Source of the DNA: Harmonia axyridis
Taxonomy: Eukaryota > Arthropoda > Insecta > Coleoptera > Coccinellidae
Reading direction: 5' to 3'
DNA length: 64,000 nt
NCBI RefSeq assembly: GCF_914767665.1
Contig: NC_059504.1
Location: 39,649,720 to 39,713,719 of the forward strand
Both the position numbers and the translations under genes were made by a program. Shown in pieces: positions 46,436 through 58,390 of the stretch. The stretch's first letter is position 1; each line of letters opens with the position of its first letter. The notes beneath the pieces are model-generated. The model saw only the letters and a program-made list of their open reading frames with translations. It was not told where the DNA came from and made no database searches.

Positions 46436-48235
46436 CAATATCGTAACTGCAGCAATGTTACAAGAGGAAAATGTAGCCGATGAAATTTTTGGTTCAAAAT
46501 TTATTGCTCTTCCAATTTTGCAAATGATATTCGTTGGTAAGCTACGAGCAGACCACATGAGTGAATACATCAGCGAAATGTCAAAAAGCAACAAACTTTC
46601 TCTCAATCAACATGTTTATCAATAGCATCGAAAGTAAGTTCGATTTATTGGAATCGAACATTTTAGGCCTCTGAAAAACAATTTTGATGTTGCCAATACT
46701 ACTGAAGAGTTTTCCCACTAGAAAACAAGCCGTTACCTTTGCCAGTAAGAAACATAAGCTTGAAATAATCAGTACAATCTACAATATCCATTTTTAGCAA
46801 TTTCCTCATTTGAATTATTTAATTCCACTTCAACACTCCATTCACAAAACGAAATACTAAAAATTCTTCTCATTATCCACCATGAAATCGAAATCTCCCC
46901 TCTCTCTCCTCGGACACAATGCCCCAAATTAATGGAAGAAGGACACGACAAACCAGATAAAACCCAAACGTAACACTTTCAGGATGGGGCCGGGCGTTGT
47001 TTCAAACAAATCTCTCTTCAGGACCGGCCCTCTCGACGCAAAGAACTCTGGCCCTTGTGGCCGCGCTCAAAAGTACGTAAAATTGGATACCGTGGCGATA
47101 GCTTATTGTTGGAGTAATACCCTATTCTCTAATGCCACACACAAACGCATTGTCACGGCAAAAAGACCATATGACAATGTATTATATCAGCTATTCGTCG
47201 CATTGAATCCGCTGAGCAGTTTTATTCTATTCAATATTTTCAACAATGGCCGTCTGCTAAAATATACACGCGTTTCAAATGCCGTAAGGTTTTGTTCTTT
47301 TGTGCGACAGTGTCGGACCCATTCACCAGTTTTTGTTGAGAAGGAAGTACGAAACAAATGCGAAAACGAGGAGGTTCGGTGTTTTCCTCTGAAATTCCGT
47401 TTCGAGATCGTAGGAGTGTTCAGGTAAATTGGCGTATTCGGTAGCTTTTTGTCAACGTGTTTTGGGCAGATTGGAGCACAACCGGATTGACCTTCTTGCA
47501 TAAACATTAAACTGGTTTACACTATCACTCAATGAATTTTTAAGTTTGACGTCCTCCATTTTTATCCCTCAAATTTCATGGATCAGATTGAAAAGCTGGA
47601 AAGATCAATTTAAACTGATTTTGAGAGAATTCTTCAGTAGGTAGTGTTATAATACCTACTGAATAGTTCTCTAATATCCATGTAAAAAAGATTAAACAGA
47701 TTGAGTCAAAAATGTGTAACGAGCATTCTGGAGGTGATAGTACATTGAAAAATAAGTATAGTTTGATTAATAAACTTTGACCTAAACTACATATAGATTT
47801 CAAAGTTGATAAATTTTAAAAATTTCTCCGCATAACTTCTGAAGGATGAATGCCACCAGATTGAAATTTCATGCATGAATGTATGTTGTTGAAGTACATT
47901 TTTTTTTACACTTCTACATTTCTGATATTGTTATGAAGGGTTATTTCAGAGGGTGAATCATGCTTTTTTTGGAACAACTTCTATGGTTATCAATGAATCT
48001 CGAGATGAATGAATCTACTGACAACATGTGACTACAAGAACTTAAATATCTCGAAATGGTTCATTTTTTGTATTTGGATGAAGAGTACCCTTTTTGGTGT
48101 AATTTTCTTCGCTCTATCGAATACTTCTATTTTTTTCACCAAAACGAATACAACGAATGAAGTTGTCCAAAAAAATCATGTTTCACCCACTAAAAACACC
48201 ATTTACAATATCAGAAATGTAGAAGTGTAATGAAA
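46436..48235. other. No gene seen; GC-richer block
   Basis: 46980-47510 is of higher complexity, with overlapping 147- and 106-codon frames on opposite strands (46984-47427 plus, 47187-47507 minus). Neither has a domain I recognise. Could be conserved non-coding sequence or an unrecognised exon. Confidence 0.3.
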
Positions 48236-48570
48236 TAGTAATTTACGTAACAAGTCCGAAAAATAGGGTTTTTTTGGACGAATAGACAAAAGTCTGTGAG
48301 TCCAAAAAAACCATTTTCGGGCGTGTTGCGTACAATATTTTTTCGGCAACCATGTAAAATAACACTATCGCTGCTGCTTTCCATATTTTATTGCGATTGC
48401 GATCAAAAAACATGCAAATTTTTGACAACTAATTTCATATGAACTGTCAGCCGTTATCTCGGTTGCTATGGATTCTATGATTCTTTTCCGGCCTAGTCCG
48501 GGAAATGCTACTTTCTCAGAGAAAAAGCGTCCGGGAAGTGAGCACTTCCCGGACGGTTGCCGAAAAAAAA
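48236..48570 (-). repeat. Structured repeat B, copy 2
   Basis: Inverted copy of 7439-7828. On the minus strand it starts TTCGGCAACCGTCCGGG with the same CCGGGAAGTG hairpin, keeps the MESSSDSVILHGCR frame, and ends ACTTGTTACGTAAATTAC. It lacks the second CCGGACTAG hairpin half and about 30 bases inside the frame. Confidence 0.75.
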
Positions 48571-51500
48571 TATTTTAACAACATTCATTTATGCACGAAA
48601 TTTCAATCTGCTGGCATTCATCGTTTAAAAGGTATGAGGAGAATTGTTTTTAATTTTATCAACTTTGGAAAGTTAGGTATATCTCCCTTAATATGCATTT
48701 GGGGTTATTTTACAATGTACTATCACCCCCAGATAGCTGGGTACACAAATATGCAAATGATACAGTGAAGCGATTCACAATTCAATGAGTCATCCGATTA
48801 TGAATTAAACAATTGCGTGTTACATTAATAAAAAGGGGAAGTTGATATAATTTTCGGTGAAACCAGAAGTCAGACAAATCTAAAATTAATCTTTTCCAAC
48901 AAAACTTCACTATAAAATTTCGTGTGTTTATTCGATTTTCCAGTCTCTCTTTGAAATATTCTCACCAAAGGTTTTCGTGAATCACCCTGTATAAAATACA
49001 TATAATCTAGTTTTTAAATCCTGAAGTCAACCAGTTTTTGTTTTGGTTGATAGATGAACTAGAATTTTATACAATTTTAGTTTACTATCTAATGACTCAG
49101 AAACAAGGATGAATAAATCAACAAAATCTAGAATTTTATGTGATAACAATTTAAGAAAACTCAATATTTTATTATTGGTGAAAATCAGAGCCATGAATTT
49201 GGATGGATTTAAATCAAAAAATCCAATTCGAACTTTTTTTTCTGGCAAATGTCTTCGTATAGGTGTACAAATATTCCTTCGATTTTTCACTTTTCATATA
49301 TTAAATAAAATCAGGATTATTAGGAATTTTTCATTGAAATACATTGGTTATATGATAAATTGCTCAATTGGTTATATTCATTCAAATTTAGGTAGGCATT
49401 TAAAGTAAGCCCCTTCAATGAATAACCGAATTACCAAAACATTTTTCAAAAGCAGTCTCAGGAACTGACAGTACTACTCGAGATTTTTCTTTAGTAGATA
49501 TACCTCGTTTTAGTCAGTTTTCAGAAGAAAAATTCGTAGCCAAATTCATAAGTTTCATTTTCACCAATCTGGCTTTCAACAAAGAATTTATTTCAAGCTC
49601 TCCGGGACGCGAATGAGAATTTTGAGGGAATTTCTTGATTTATTCAATATTTATGCACTTTGTTAAAGTCCCAGACACTTCTAAAAACACCTAATAGAAT
49701 AAACAGTTTTGTTCAACTAAACGATAGATGATGCTAAACTTCGAATAGCATAAAGGTCATTGTGTTACAATCTACACATCCTTGATGATTAATGCTTTCG
49801 GATTCAGTAAACTCCAAATTTACATCCTCAAACTGACCCAAAAAGAAAAAAAAATCAGAAAGGCCATATATTCTAAAATAGTCATATCCAAAAATCAAGA
49901 AAAAAAAATAACACATAACTTGTAATGAACCATAAAAAAATCCACTTTCGTTTGCCTTGAAGTTTGAAATTTCGAAGTTTTAACATAACATATTAGGTAG
50001 CTACATGTAAAATTAAAAATTTCTCTTTTTTCAACTGTTCATCCCCACAATCCCATCTCATTTTCGGTTATATATGTACACAAAAAAAAATTCCAAATCA
50101 AAACCTAAAAACGTCATAAATCGGAATTAAAATTGAAAAACAGATGGTCCAAATGCAACAGTTATCGCCGAGAAGACGCTACACATCTAAATTATACCCT
50201 ATAAACTGTCCCAATAGGTATCTTGACCTCTAAGCATCCACGCACCTTCTTTCTAGGTACCTACCGACGATCAGGTTCGTTTTCGTTTATCGACCAGTCC
50301 GAAAGCCAGCATGTCTAGCATGATGGGTCTTCAGTCGCCGAAATGTCTGGTAGGTCCATCGCAGGACCATTTGAATAAGAAACAAACCCTAGGGTCCCAC
50401 ACTCGACATTCCTTTCCAAGGTGGTTGATGCTGAATGAATGCAGTACAACGGAAAGTGTGAGACAAATTTATTCAACGATACTCCGGAATTGTATGGAAA
50501 TTATTGACTGAGATGTATGGGATGATGTTATACAATATCGTCTGATACTATATAAAGAAGTTACACTCGTTTTGTTTTGTCTATTGAGGTCGATTCGTTG
50601 TGTTTATTTGATTTTTGAGCGCTTGTTCTCTGGACAAATCGCTCGATCATTTACTCAAGATGTCTGTTATTTTCGAATTTTGATCCAGAAATGGTCTCGA
50701 ATGATTATGAATACTTCCTTAAATTTGATCGGTCATATACATGAATACCTTTCGAACGGAAGAATCTAGAACCTTGACATTTTCAGGGTAGTTTTGGTCG
50801 GTTTAGATTGGAATGCAATTAAATTAGTTACTAAAGTACTAAAAACAATTAAACCCTTAGTTTACTAAGGATTTCTGAATAAGACCACTTGAAATTTTGT
50901 TTTTCAAAACTGCCGTTTTAATCGAAATAAAAATCTTCACTTAGATATAAAATGGCAATTTCAAGCCTCGTGTAAAATTTCATGTTGATCGCCTAACTTC
51001 GAACAATGAAAAAAAGAACACAAAATTTATGAAGATTATTATTATCATTTAATATTCCCGTGACCACAAAACCGACAGAGTTGAGATTAATTGTTTTTTT
51101 ATAACGGGTGCTTTAGCTGCCTGTGAGGTTCTGATGGTTGTTGTCAATGGTTTGACAGTTGAGAATGCAAACTGTATTTATATTTATGTTCAGTTAGGCC
51201 ACAACAACGCTTTCAAATTGTGGAAATATACTTTGAAAAAATGAATCTATTCGCTAAGTTCAGAGATCACATTTTACGGTAAACATAATCGGCCTAGTAA
51301 GCAAACAAGTTATTCATCGTTTTTGCACTAGTTTTACTCTTCTCGATTCAAAACCACCAACAAGACTAAGAATTATGCATACCGAGGAGAATATTGTTAT
51401 TGTTCTAGGATCTAAGCTTCTGAGTAGTTCGTAGAGCCTGGTACCGAGATAAAAATTTTTTTTAATAAAAACATGAAAAAAACGAAATATCAATTTCATT

Positions 51501-51579
51501 CTGTTATTCCAAAGTAGATTGATCCATTTTCTCAAAATTTTTTAGTTACTCAAGTTGACTCATTGCTTGAAATGAAGAC
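48571..51579. other. No gene seen; one weak exon candidate
   Basis: The frame at 50311-50511 starts MSSMMGLQSPKCL in a GC-richer patch and has a donor-like CTG-GTAGGT after the 13th codon. It is not recognised. A first exon is possible but unsupported. Elsewhere AT-rich without features. Confidence 0.25.
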
Positions 51580-52620
51580 CATAATCGAATTGTCGAATGC
51601 AGATAAGTGAAACCTCCCAAGTAGCTGAAGCTTTTAACAGTCATTTTGCGTCTATTTCACCTAGGCTTGTGGAGGAAATGAAAAATAGATCAACAAATGC
51701 AACAAAAAATAGTTCACAAATGATATCGGAGAAAACTGATGAAGCAGAGATTTTGAAGGTGATATAGGCCAGTGTGAGTCACACAGAGCACCTGGATTGG
51801 ATTAAATATCTTCAAAAATCTTGGAGCATATAGTGAAGCCATCAGTATACCTTGTTGATCTCTAACTGAAAAATGGACAATTTCCGGCAGTACTTAAATC
51901 TGCCGTGATAAGACCTCTGTTTAAATCTGGAAGTAATACATCTTATGGATAATAACTGTCCTATATCCATAACCTCAAGTTTGTCGAAAATCTTCAAGAA
52001 AATTTTCCACAAAACAACAATGAAATTTCTGGATGTCTGCAGTGTTCTGACCAATATTGTTTGTTTTTTTAGACTGTACAATCTAATTTCCCTTAAAAAA
52101 CAAAACTTTAATATAAATAAAGACTGTTAAAAAACAAAGAAATGACTGTTTGGACAGATCTATACCATATTTGTGTGTTTTTCTCGATGAAGCTAATAAG
52201 GCATTCGATTCGGTCGATCATAAGGAATTGCTCAGAACACTGGAGAACTATGTTTTCGTCGGGATAACACTGGTTTAGTTTAGAATTTTTTTGACCGGAA
52301 CAAGTCAGTGCGTTCAGGTTGAGGATTCATTGAGCTCCTTCACTGCTGTTACTACTGAGGTTGCCCAAGGTACCATTCTCGTTCCCATTCTGTTTTTGAA
52401 ATACACGAATTTGGAATTAACACGAAGTCAAAAATAATTCCATTTGCGGATGAAAATGCAGTATTTCTGGACGCCGAGACATGGCAAGAATTGAAAATTA
52501 TAGCATATTTGTGTATTGGTACAGCCTCATTCTATGGTTTGCTGGGCTGGGGAAGAATTGCTATAACTCATCTAACGAGCTCTTCAGAATGGCTAATGTA
52601 ATGTCTATAAGGCAGTTGTT
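51580..52620 (+). pseudogene. Decayed LINE reverse-transcriptase relic
   Basis: Pieces of a non-LTR ORF2 in the right order: a VAEAFNSHFASISPRLVEEM linker (about 51620-51680), VIRPLFKSGSN (about 51908) and CPISITSSLSKIFKKIF (about 51958-52008; family YRPIS.L..LSKIFE). Then come FLDEANKAFDSVDHKELLRT (about 52180-52240; catalytic D of K/A-FD), a degraded VAQGTILVPILFL (52360-52400; family VPQGS.LGP..FL) and a WFAGLGR block near 52540. Numerous stops and a deleted segment near 52080-52140. It is distinct from, and much older than, the LINE at 53126. Confidence 0.75.
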
Positions 52621-52718
52621 TTTTTTAACGTTTGACGTTGACCAGAGAAAATAACATAATATGTGCCAGTTTTCAGGAGCATGGGCATGATACTAGAAAG
52701 AGAGGACAACTCATTCTA

Positions 52719-53174
52719 TACGCTCTATTAGTGTGAAGTCACACACCGCCATTTTTGGTTCTCCTGTCAGTGTTCGGAATCCAAACAAATAAATTGTTAA
52801 TCAAATTAGTACGGTGACGTTGAAGGAATTGGCTTATTTTCATAAATAAGAGTATTTGAGCAACGATTCCAGTATTAATTGATAGACAGAAGGAACGAGG
52901 TTGATACCAGTAAGTTTGAATCCTGTATCATTCCCCAGATTTTGTAAAAAGCCGTGTTTATTAGTTCAACTTCAAGCTCGAACTTACTGGCATTAATCTC
53001 GTTCCTTCTGTCTATCAATTAATAGTAAAATCGTTCCTTAAATAATTTCTCAAAATAAGCCAATTTCTTCAACGACAACGTACTAATTTGAATGACAATT
53101 TGTTTGTTTGGATTCCGAACACTGACAGGAGAACCAAAAATGGCGGTGTGTGACGTCATCACTAATAGAGCGTA
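52719..53174. mobile_element. Foldback element E, copy 1 (456 bp)
   Basis: TACGCTCTATTAGTGTGAAG on the left is mirrored by CTAATAGAGCGTA on the right, and the arms continue as inverted copies (GTTCTCCTGTCAGTGTTCGG / CCGAACACTGACAGGAGAAC; TTGATAGACAGAAGG / CCTTCTGTCTATCAA). A unique core near 52915-52985 distinguishes orientation. A second copy lies at 60272-60730 with its core inverted. No protein. Its right edge is flush with the LINE coding frame. Confidence 0.85.
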
Positions 53175-55987
53175 TTGCCGACCACAAGTCGAAAGTCGTG
53201 GACAGAGAAAACATCAAGGATAAGACATACAACATTTTAAATTTGAACATAAGATCAATCACAAATAAAGTTGAACTCCTAGAAAAAGTCTTGGAAGAGG
53301 AAGATATACATGTTGCTGTGTTGACTGAACACTGGTTGAAGGAAAATCATACTGAACAACTAATAGTGCAGAACTTTGCCTTGGGTGCCCATTATTCTAG
53401 ACCAAATGGATATGGTGGAGTTCTGATCCTTCACAGAGATGACTCAAAAATGTTGCCACTGGAGTGTGTGAGGAAATACTCTGTGGAAAATCACATTGAA
53501 TTGGCTGGAGTTTATGAGAGACTTCATAGAAAAATTATAATTGGGGTATACAGACCACCACAAGGAGATTTTGAGGTGTTTCTGACAAATTTTCGGTCCT
53601 GTTTGGATGAGTTGGGGTGCATGAATCTGGGTTATGAAGAAATCTATGTTGCTGGAGACTTCAACAGTGACTTAATAAGATGCAATACAAATGGAAGAAA
53701 CCTGCAGAATCTAATGGGTGAGTTCAATCTCCATGCTAAATTCAATGAACCTTCTAGAGTATCAATTGAAACTACATCTTTAATTGATAATATATATTCA
53801 AATAGTGATACAGACTCTGATCCATGTACGATAGAACCACATATTTCGGACCATAGAGGACAGGTGTTACGATGTTCTGGTATGTTAATGAAACCTAAGA
53901 AAAGAAAAAGTAAATCAGTAAGAAATCTGGGTAAACAAAGTTTAGATCGATTCATTGAGGTACTCTCAAGTCAGTGCTGGGATTTCGTATATTCCGACTT
54001 ATCTGCGGGACAGATCTTTGACAGGTTCTGGGCCCAAATTCTAGAGATCTATGAGTTAACTTGCCCTCAAAAGGTTTTGAAAGTTGAGAGAGGATATTGG
54101 GTGTCAAAGCTGAAGAAAAACAGGGAGATCAAGGAATTGAAGAACAGGTTAGATGCGCTTTCAGTGATACATCATATAAAAGGAGATTCAGATAGTGGAA
54201 AAGCATATAATGTTTGTAAAAGATTGTACAGGGAAAAATTGGTTGAAATAAAGAGGAAAGACAATCTTAGAAAAATTAAGAACTCATCAAACAAAACCAG
54301 GGAAATATGGACGGTTATAAGGGGTAATCAAGGAAAAAATAAACAGCATGATGAAGCAGAAATAAATCCTATGACCTTCAACGAACATCTTTTGAAAATA
54401 GGTAAAGATATTGAGAAAAACTGCCCAAAAGTTGACGTTAGTTCTGGAGACCTACGGAAAAAAGCAGGAAAATTCATGCGAAATTCATTTTTCCTAAGAG
54501 AAATAACTGAAATAGATGTCCTGAAGATAGCGAAGAAGCTCAAGGGTAAAAAATGTAGAGATATCTATGACATGTCACCGAGCATGTTGAAGCTGATCAT
54601 TCCAAGTATAGCAGAGCCTTTGGCAGAGATTATAACGAGATGCTACAGTGAAGGTTATTTTCCTGATCAGTTAAAACGTGCCAAAATAATTCCTGTATTC
54701 AAAGGAGGAGATAAATCTGAACCTTCAAACTACAGGCCTATTTCAATACTCCCAAGCCTCTCCAAAATATTCGAGATTGCTTTGAAGGATAGACTTTCGG
54801 AATTTTTCACGAAGTACAATATTATATGTCACGAACAACATGGCTTCCAAGAAAATAAGTCCACAAGTACAGCAATAACTTCGGTACTGGTTGAGGTTGC
54901 AGATGCTTTGGACTCAAGAAAGAAGTGCAGGCTGATGGCATGCGATCTGAGTAAGGCGTTTGATACCCTTAAACATGATATCTTGCTGCAGAAGTTGGAG
55001 AGCTATGGCATTAGAGGTGTCCCGCTGAAGTTGATCAGTAGTTACTTGCAAAATAGATATCAAAGAGTTTGTATTCAGGATGAGTACTCGGACTGGGGAT
55101 GTGTGGAGTGTGGAGTTCCTCAAGGGTCCATACTGGGGCCTCTATTATTTTTGATATACATGAATGACCTACCTCCAAATGTTAAATCACACAGCACAGT
55201 GCTCTATGTTGATGACACTTCATTCCTCACAATTGGTACTACTGAAGAAGAGCTCAAAGATATTTCATCAAAGATCCTCGAACAGGCTGAACTATGGTTT
55301 AGTGCAAATAAGTTCAAAATAAACAAGGAAAAGACACAATATCTCACCTTTGAAACTAAACCCGCGACTGAGATGAACCTGAAATTCCTGGGTATATATC
55401 TGGAACCGAATTTGAAGTTCTGGAAACACATAGAAGAATTAGAAAAGAAATTGTCAGTAGCTACTTACCTCATTAGAAGATCTAAACAATTGGCAGGAAA
55501 GCAAGCAGCCAAAATCGCTTATTATGGATATTTCAGTAGTGTTTTGAATTATGGGTTGCTGTTTTGGGGTGGTGGACCTGAAATGAAGAAGATTTTTACA
55601 AAACAAAAAAATGCAATTCGTATATTGTGTGGATTGGGGAGTGCTGAAAGCTGTAGGAGTTACTTCCAAGAAGAGAACATACTCACACTCACCTGTTTGT
55701 ACATACTCTCCTGCATCCTATACATCCACGACAACAAGGAGAAACTGACGCGAAATGGAGAGTTCCACAATTACACCACAAGGAATGCGAGGAACTTTTC
55801 AACACCATATCATAGGGTCGCGGCGACTCAGCTAAGCATTAACCATGAGGCCATACAAGTATATAATAAGATTCCTGAAGCTTTCAAAGTTATGAACAAA
55901 AATAAGTTGAAACATGAAATAAAGAAAATTCTGTACAAAAAAGCCTTCTACACAATGAATGAGTTTTGGATTGGCCATTTTGAATAG
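53150..55987 (+). CDS. LINE ORF2: apurinic endonuclease plus reverse transcriptase
   Basis: A 945-codon open frame with no internal stops; it stays open upstream to 53126 inside the foldback. The endonuclease spans about residues 27-240: LNIRS (N33), LTEHWL (E60), VYRPP, AGDFNSD (D170, N172) and SDHRG (D234, H235). The reverse transcriptase spans about 495-745: FKGGDKSEPSNYRPIS, CDLSKAFD (D599), GVPQGS (655) and YVDD (686-689). A C-terminal domain with LNYGLLFWGG follows. All catalytic residues seen in active non-LTR elements are present. Domain order and the C-terminal sequence fit the CR1/Jockey group, possibly a Daphne-like lineage. Frame position 1 is GTG and the first ATG is codon 101, inside the endonuclease; no ORF1 is present. 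The 5' part, with the natural start, is therefore probably truncated. Confidence 0.9.
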   Translation: MTSSLIERIADHKSKVVDRENIKDKTYNILNLNIRSITNKVELLEKVLEEEDIHVAVLTEHWLKENHTEQLIVQNFALGAHYSRPNGYGGVLILHRDDSKMLPLECVRKYSVENHIELAGVYERLHRKIIIGVYRPPQGDFEVFLTNFRSCLDELGCMNLGYEEIYVAGDFNSDLIRCNTNGRNLQNLMGEFNLHAKFNEPSRVSIETTSLIDNIYSNSDTDSDPCTIEPHISDHRGQVLRCSGMLMKPKKRKSKSVRNLGKQSLDRFIEVLSSQCWDFVYSDLSAGQIFDRFWAQILEIYELTCPQKVLKVERGYWVSKLKKNREIKELKNRLDALSVIHHIKGDSDSGKAYNVCKRLYREKLVEIKRKDNLRKIKNSSNKTREIWTVIRGNQGKNKQHDEAEINPMTFNEHLLKIGKDIEKNCPKVDVSSGDLRKKAGKFMRNSFFLREITEIDVLKIAKKLKGKKCRDIYDMSPSMLKLIIPSIAEPLAEIITRCYSEGYFPDQLKRAKIIPVFKGGDKSEPSNYRPISILPSLSKIFEIALKDRLSEFFTKYNIICHEQHGFQENKSTSTAITSVLVEVADALDSRKKCRLMACDLSKAFDTLKHDILLQKLESYGIRGVPLKLISSYLQNRYQRVCIQDEYSDWGCVECGVPQGSILGPLLFLIYMNDLPPNVKSHSTVLYVDDTSFLTIGTTEEELKDISSKILEQAELWFSANKFKINKEKTQYLTFETKPATEMNLKFLGIYLEPNLKFWKHIEELEKKLSVATYLIRRSKQLAGKQAAKIAYYGYFSSVLNYGLLFWGGGPEMKKIFTKQKNAIRILCGLGSAESCRSYFQEENILTLTCLYILSCILYIHDNKEKLTRNGEFHNYTTRNARNFSTPYHRVAATQLSINHEAIQVYNKIPEAFKVMNKNKLKHEIKKILYKKAFYTMNEFWIGHFE

Positions 55988-56281
55988 TTTGTCATGTATA
56001 TATAATGTTTGTCTTATACTCGATTATTGACTATCAATGTCTAAAGATTTAACCTGTTCTGAATGTTAATTTATTGGTTTTGTTTAATTTATTTCAATGT
56101 TAATTTATTTTAAATTTTGACTTTATTTATATTTACATTTGATTATTATAGATTTGATGAAATTTATTTAACTACTTTGAACTAGAATTTATTGATGTAT
56201 TGACGCCCCATGGAATATGTTGATGGGTTAAAATTATTCACTTGTATATTATTGTGAATAAATAAATAAATAAATAAATAA
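53175..56281 (+). mobile_element. CR1/Jockey-group LINE copy
   Basis: The copy consists of the ORF2 frame, a 3' region of about 290 bp (55988-56258) and a tail of AAAT-type repeats (about 56258-56281). The 5' end coincides with the foldback element ending at 53174. Upstream ORF1 is missing, so this is a 5'-truncated copy. The undamaged coding frame points to recent insertion. Target duplication was not resolved because the 5' flank is foldback sequence. Confidence 0.8.
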
Positions 56282-57527
56282 ACAAAGGGCCTGAGATCAC
56301 ACCTGTTCCTAGTGCCTCGAATTCACAATGGTATCTCTCGAATTTTGAAAATGCCTGGTATCAAGAAGAAAATTAAAAGTAAAGTAAAAGAAATAAACAT
56401 TTTTATAATAATAATAATCATCATTTACTATTGGATATAGAAATCCATCCGCTTTTTTAATTCTGTACGATTAAAAACATCAGATCTGTAACTTTCAGGT
56501 AGGAGTTAGAGTTTTTGCCCACGAACAATTCCAAAGAGAGACGATTGGAGTAATAAACCAATATGGAGAAGAAACGCGCGAGAACAATCCGAAAACAGAC
56601 AGCTCCCAATATTTCCATTTCCATCCCTTGTTCTACCAGCCAAACCCGGACAAACAAATGGAATAAAAACGAATTTTCAATTCCAACCGCCATTGGAAAA
56701 CTCGGAAAAACAAAGTAATCGCCGAAGAATGAATGACAGGTCCTAGATACCTAGCGGAATTAACAACAAATAACGTACACGTTCTTCAAAAATCGCGTAT
56801 ATCGCTGTAGCACCAACGGCGTCCATTGTGTCCACACTATTAGTAGTTTATTATAACGTCAGACATAAAAGAATTCGATTTAGCCGAAATGAAAAGGACG
56901 CTTTTTTCCAATCGGGCGTTTTTATACGTCCTGAAAGACACGCAGTCTAGTCGATAAACAAAACACGGTCGCATTGAAACAATCCGCCCGAAATCCCAAT
57001 TTCAGCTCTGCCAACGGGTTTATCGGGAAAAAAATTTGTTTGCTTACAAACCCGAACGTTCTAAGTAATAGATTTTTTACGTCACAATGACTATCCGATA
57101 GATGGGAGATATGGAATAAATCATTTCCGAGTGAAAAAACATCCCGGACATTTCACAGACAGGTATCGGGAGAATATTAGTGATTTATTGTTGATAAGCA
57201 AGCGGAGCAGAGGCTTTTACTGGGTTGATATATTTCAATCATACGCTGGCCTGTCGCAAACAATGATGAGGTGGAAAAAACCACTCTCGACCAGTGGTCG
57301 GCAATATACTTCATTGGTCTACCCATTCATCGTTAATGCATTCATTCTATACACCTGCTAAAGGGTTCCCTCTTTTAGCTGATATGATGGATCATCTGAA
57401 ACAGTGAAAATAACTGGCTGTTTTCAGGATCTTTAGTTATAGTAGGTGTTTTATCTACTCGTCATCGGTTCATTATTTCTTACAGAAAACTACTAAATTG
57501 TTTATCTGTCCAATTACAAAGGGCCCA
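56282..57527. other. No gene seen; GC-richer block
   Basis: 56690-57110 has higher complexity with homeodomain-like TTTATTATAACG and several ATCG words, and might be conserved regulatory DNA. Frames at 56457-56693 and 57131-57361 are not identifiable. Confidence 0.3.
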
Positions 57528-57543
57528 ATGAGAGGTTTTGAAT

Positions 57544-57788
57544 TAGGGATTCACGGCTTGGCTTGATATTCAAGCTACCTGGCTTGAGCTTGACTTGAAA
57601 TCAACTCAAGTTCAAGTCAAGTAGTAGTTTTTCAATGTCTAGTCAAGTATTTATTCAATAAGCACTTGACTTGACATTGAAAAACTACTACTTGGCTTGA
57701 ACTTGAGTTGATTTCAAGTCAAGCTCAAGCTACTTCGCTTGAGCTGGAGCCAAGTAGCTTGAATATCAAGCCAAGCCTTGAATCCCTA
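57544..57788. mobile_element. Short hAT-type foldback MITE in a mariner terminus
   Basis: TAGGGATTCACGGCTTGGC to its inverse GCCTTGAATCCCTA, filled with CAAGTCAAG words. It belongs to the same family as the element at 46012. Flanks are TTTTGAAT and TCCCGCTA, so no 8-bp duplication is visible. Confidence 0.85.
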
Positions 57789-58182
57789 TCCCGCTATCTG
57801 GGAAACTGTCACTTTTTGAGCTGTATATTTCGACATACTACGTCATTAACTTAAAATGGAATGCTTCAATAACTTATTGAAATTGTAAAAACTTACTACA
57901 AAAATATTGAAAATTTTGAACTCGCAGCACCTTCTCGATCGACAATTGTGAAACTGGTGGAAAAATTTGAGCAGTTCGGAGAAGTTCATGATGCTGAGAT
58001 TCGAAACAGTGTACGTCGTTTAGAACAACTAAGAAGTTGCTGCAGTAGCACGTAGTGTTGACAAAAACCTAGGTTTGTTGATTTGTCGCCGATCATTATA
58101 ATTAGGCATTCAACAAACGAAATTACATCTTATTTTTCATTGAGACTTACACAGATCTTAAGACTTTTAAAGTTTGGTTTAC

Positions 58183-58390
58183 AAATTCACGGCTAAGCTT
58201 GATATTGAGCTACTTGGCCCAAGCTCAAGCTAAGTAGCTTGAGCTTGACTTGAAATCAACTCAAGTAATAGTTTTTCAATGGTAAGTCAAGTACTTATTG
58301 AATAAATACTTGACTTTCGACTTGAACTTGAGTTGATTTCAAGTCAAGCTCAAGCTACTTAGCTTGAGCTTGGGCTTGGAATTCGTGAAG
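58183..58390. mobile_element. Degenerate hAT-type foldback MITE
   Basis: AAATTCACGGCTAAGCTTGA on the left and GGGCTTGGAATTCGTGAA on the right. The outer TAGGG is lost. The body is the same CAAGTCAAG palindrome. It lies inside the mariner relic. Confidence 0.8.

Noticed and set aside
46984..47427. 147-codon frame as a host exon
   Set aside because: Not recognised, and an open frame of similar quality runs antisense; kept only as a note on the GC-richer block.
53150..53155. GTG at 53150 as the real LINE start
   Set aside because: It lies inside the foldback arm and the frame is open upstream of it; a eukaryotic GTG start is unlikely.
57536..57796. 8-bp target duplication around the foldback at 57544
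   Set aside because: Flanks TTTTGAAT and TCCCGCTA do not match; comparison with sister mariner ends suggests a small loss or exchange at the junction.
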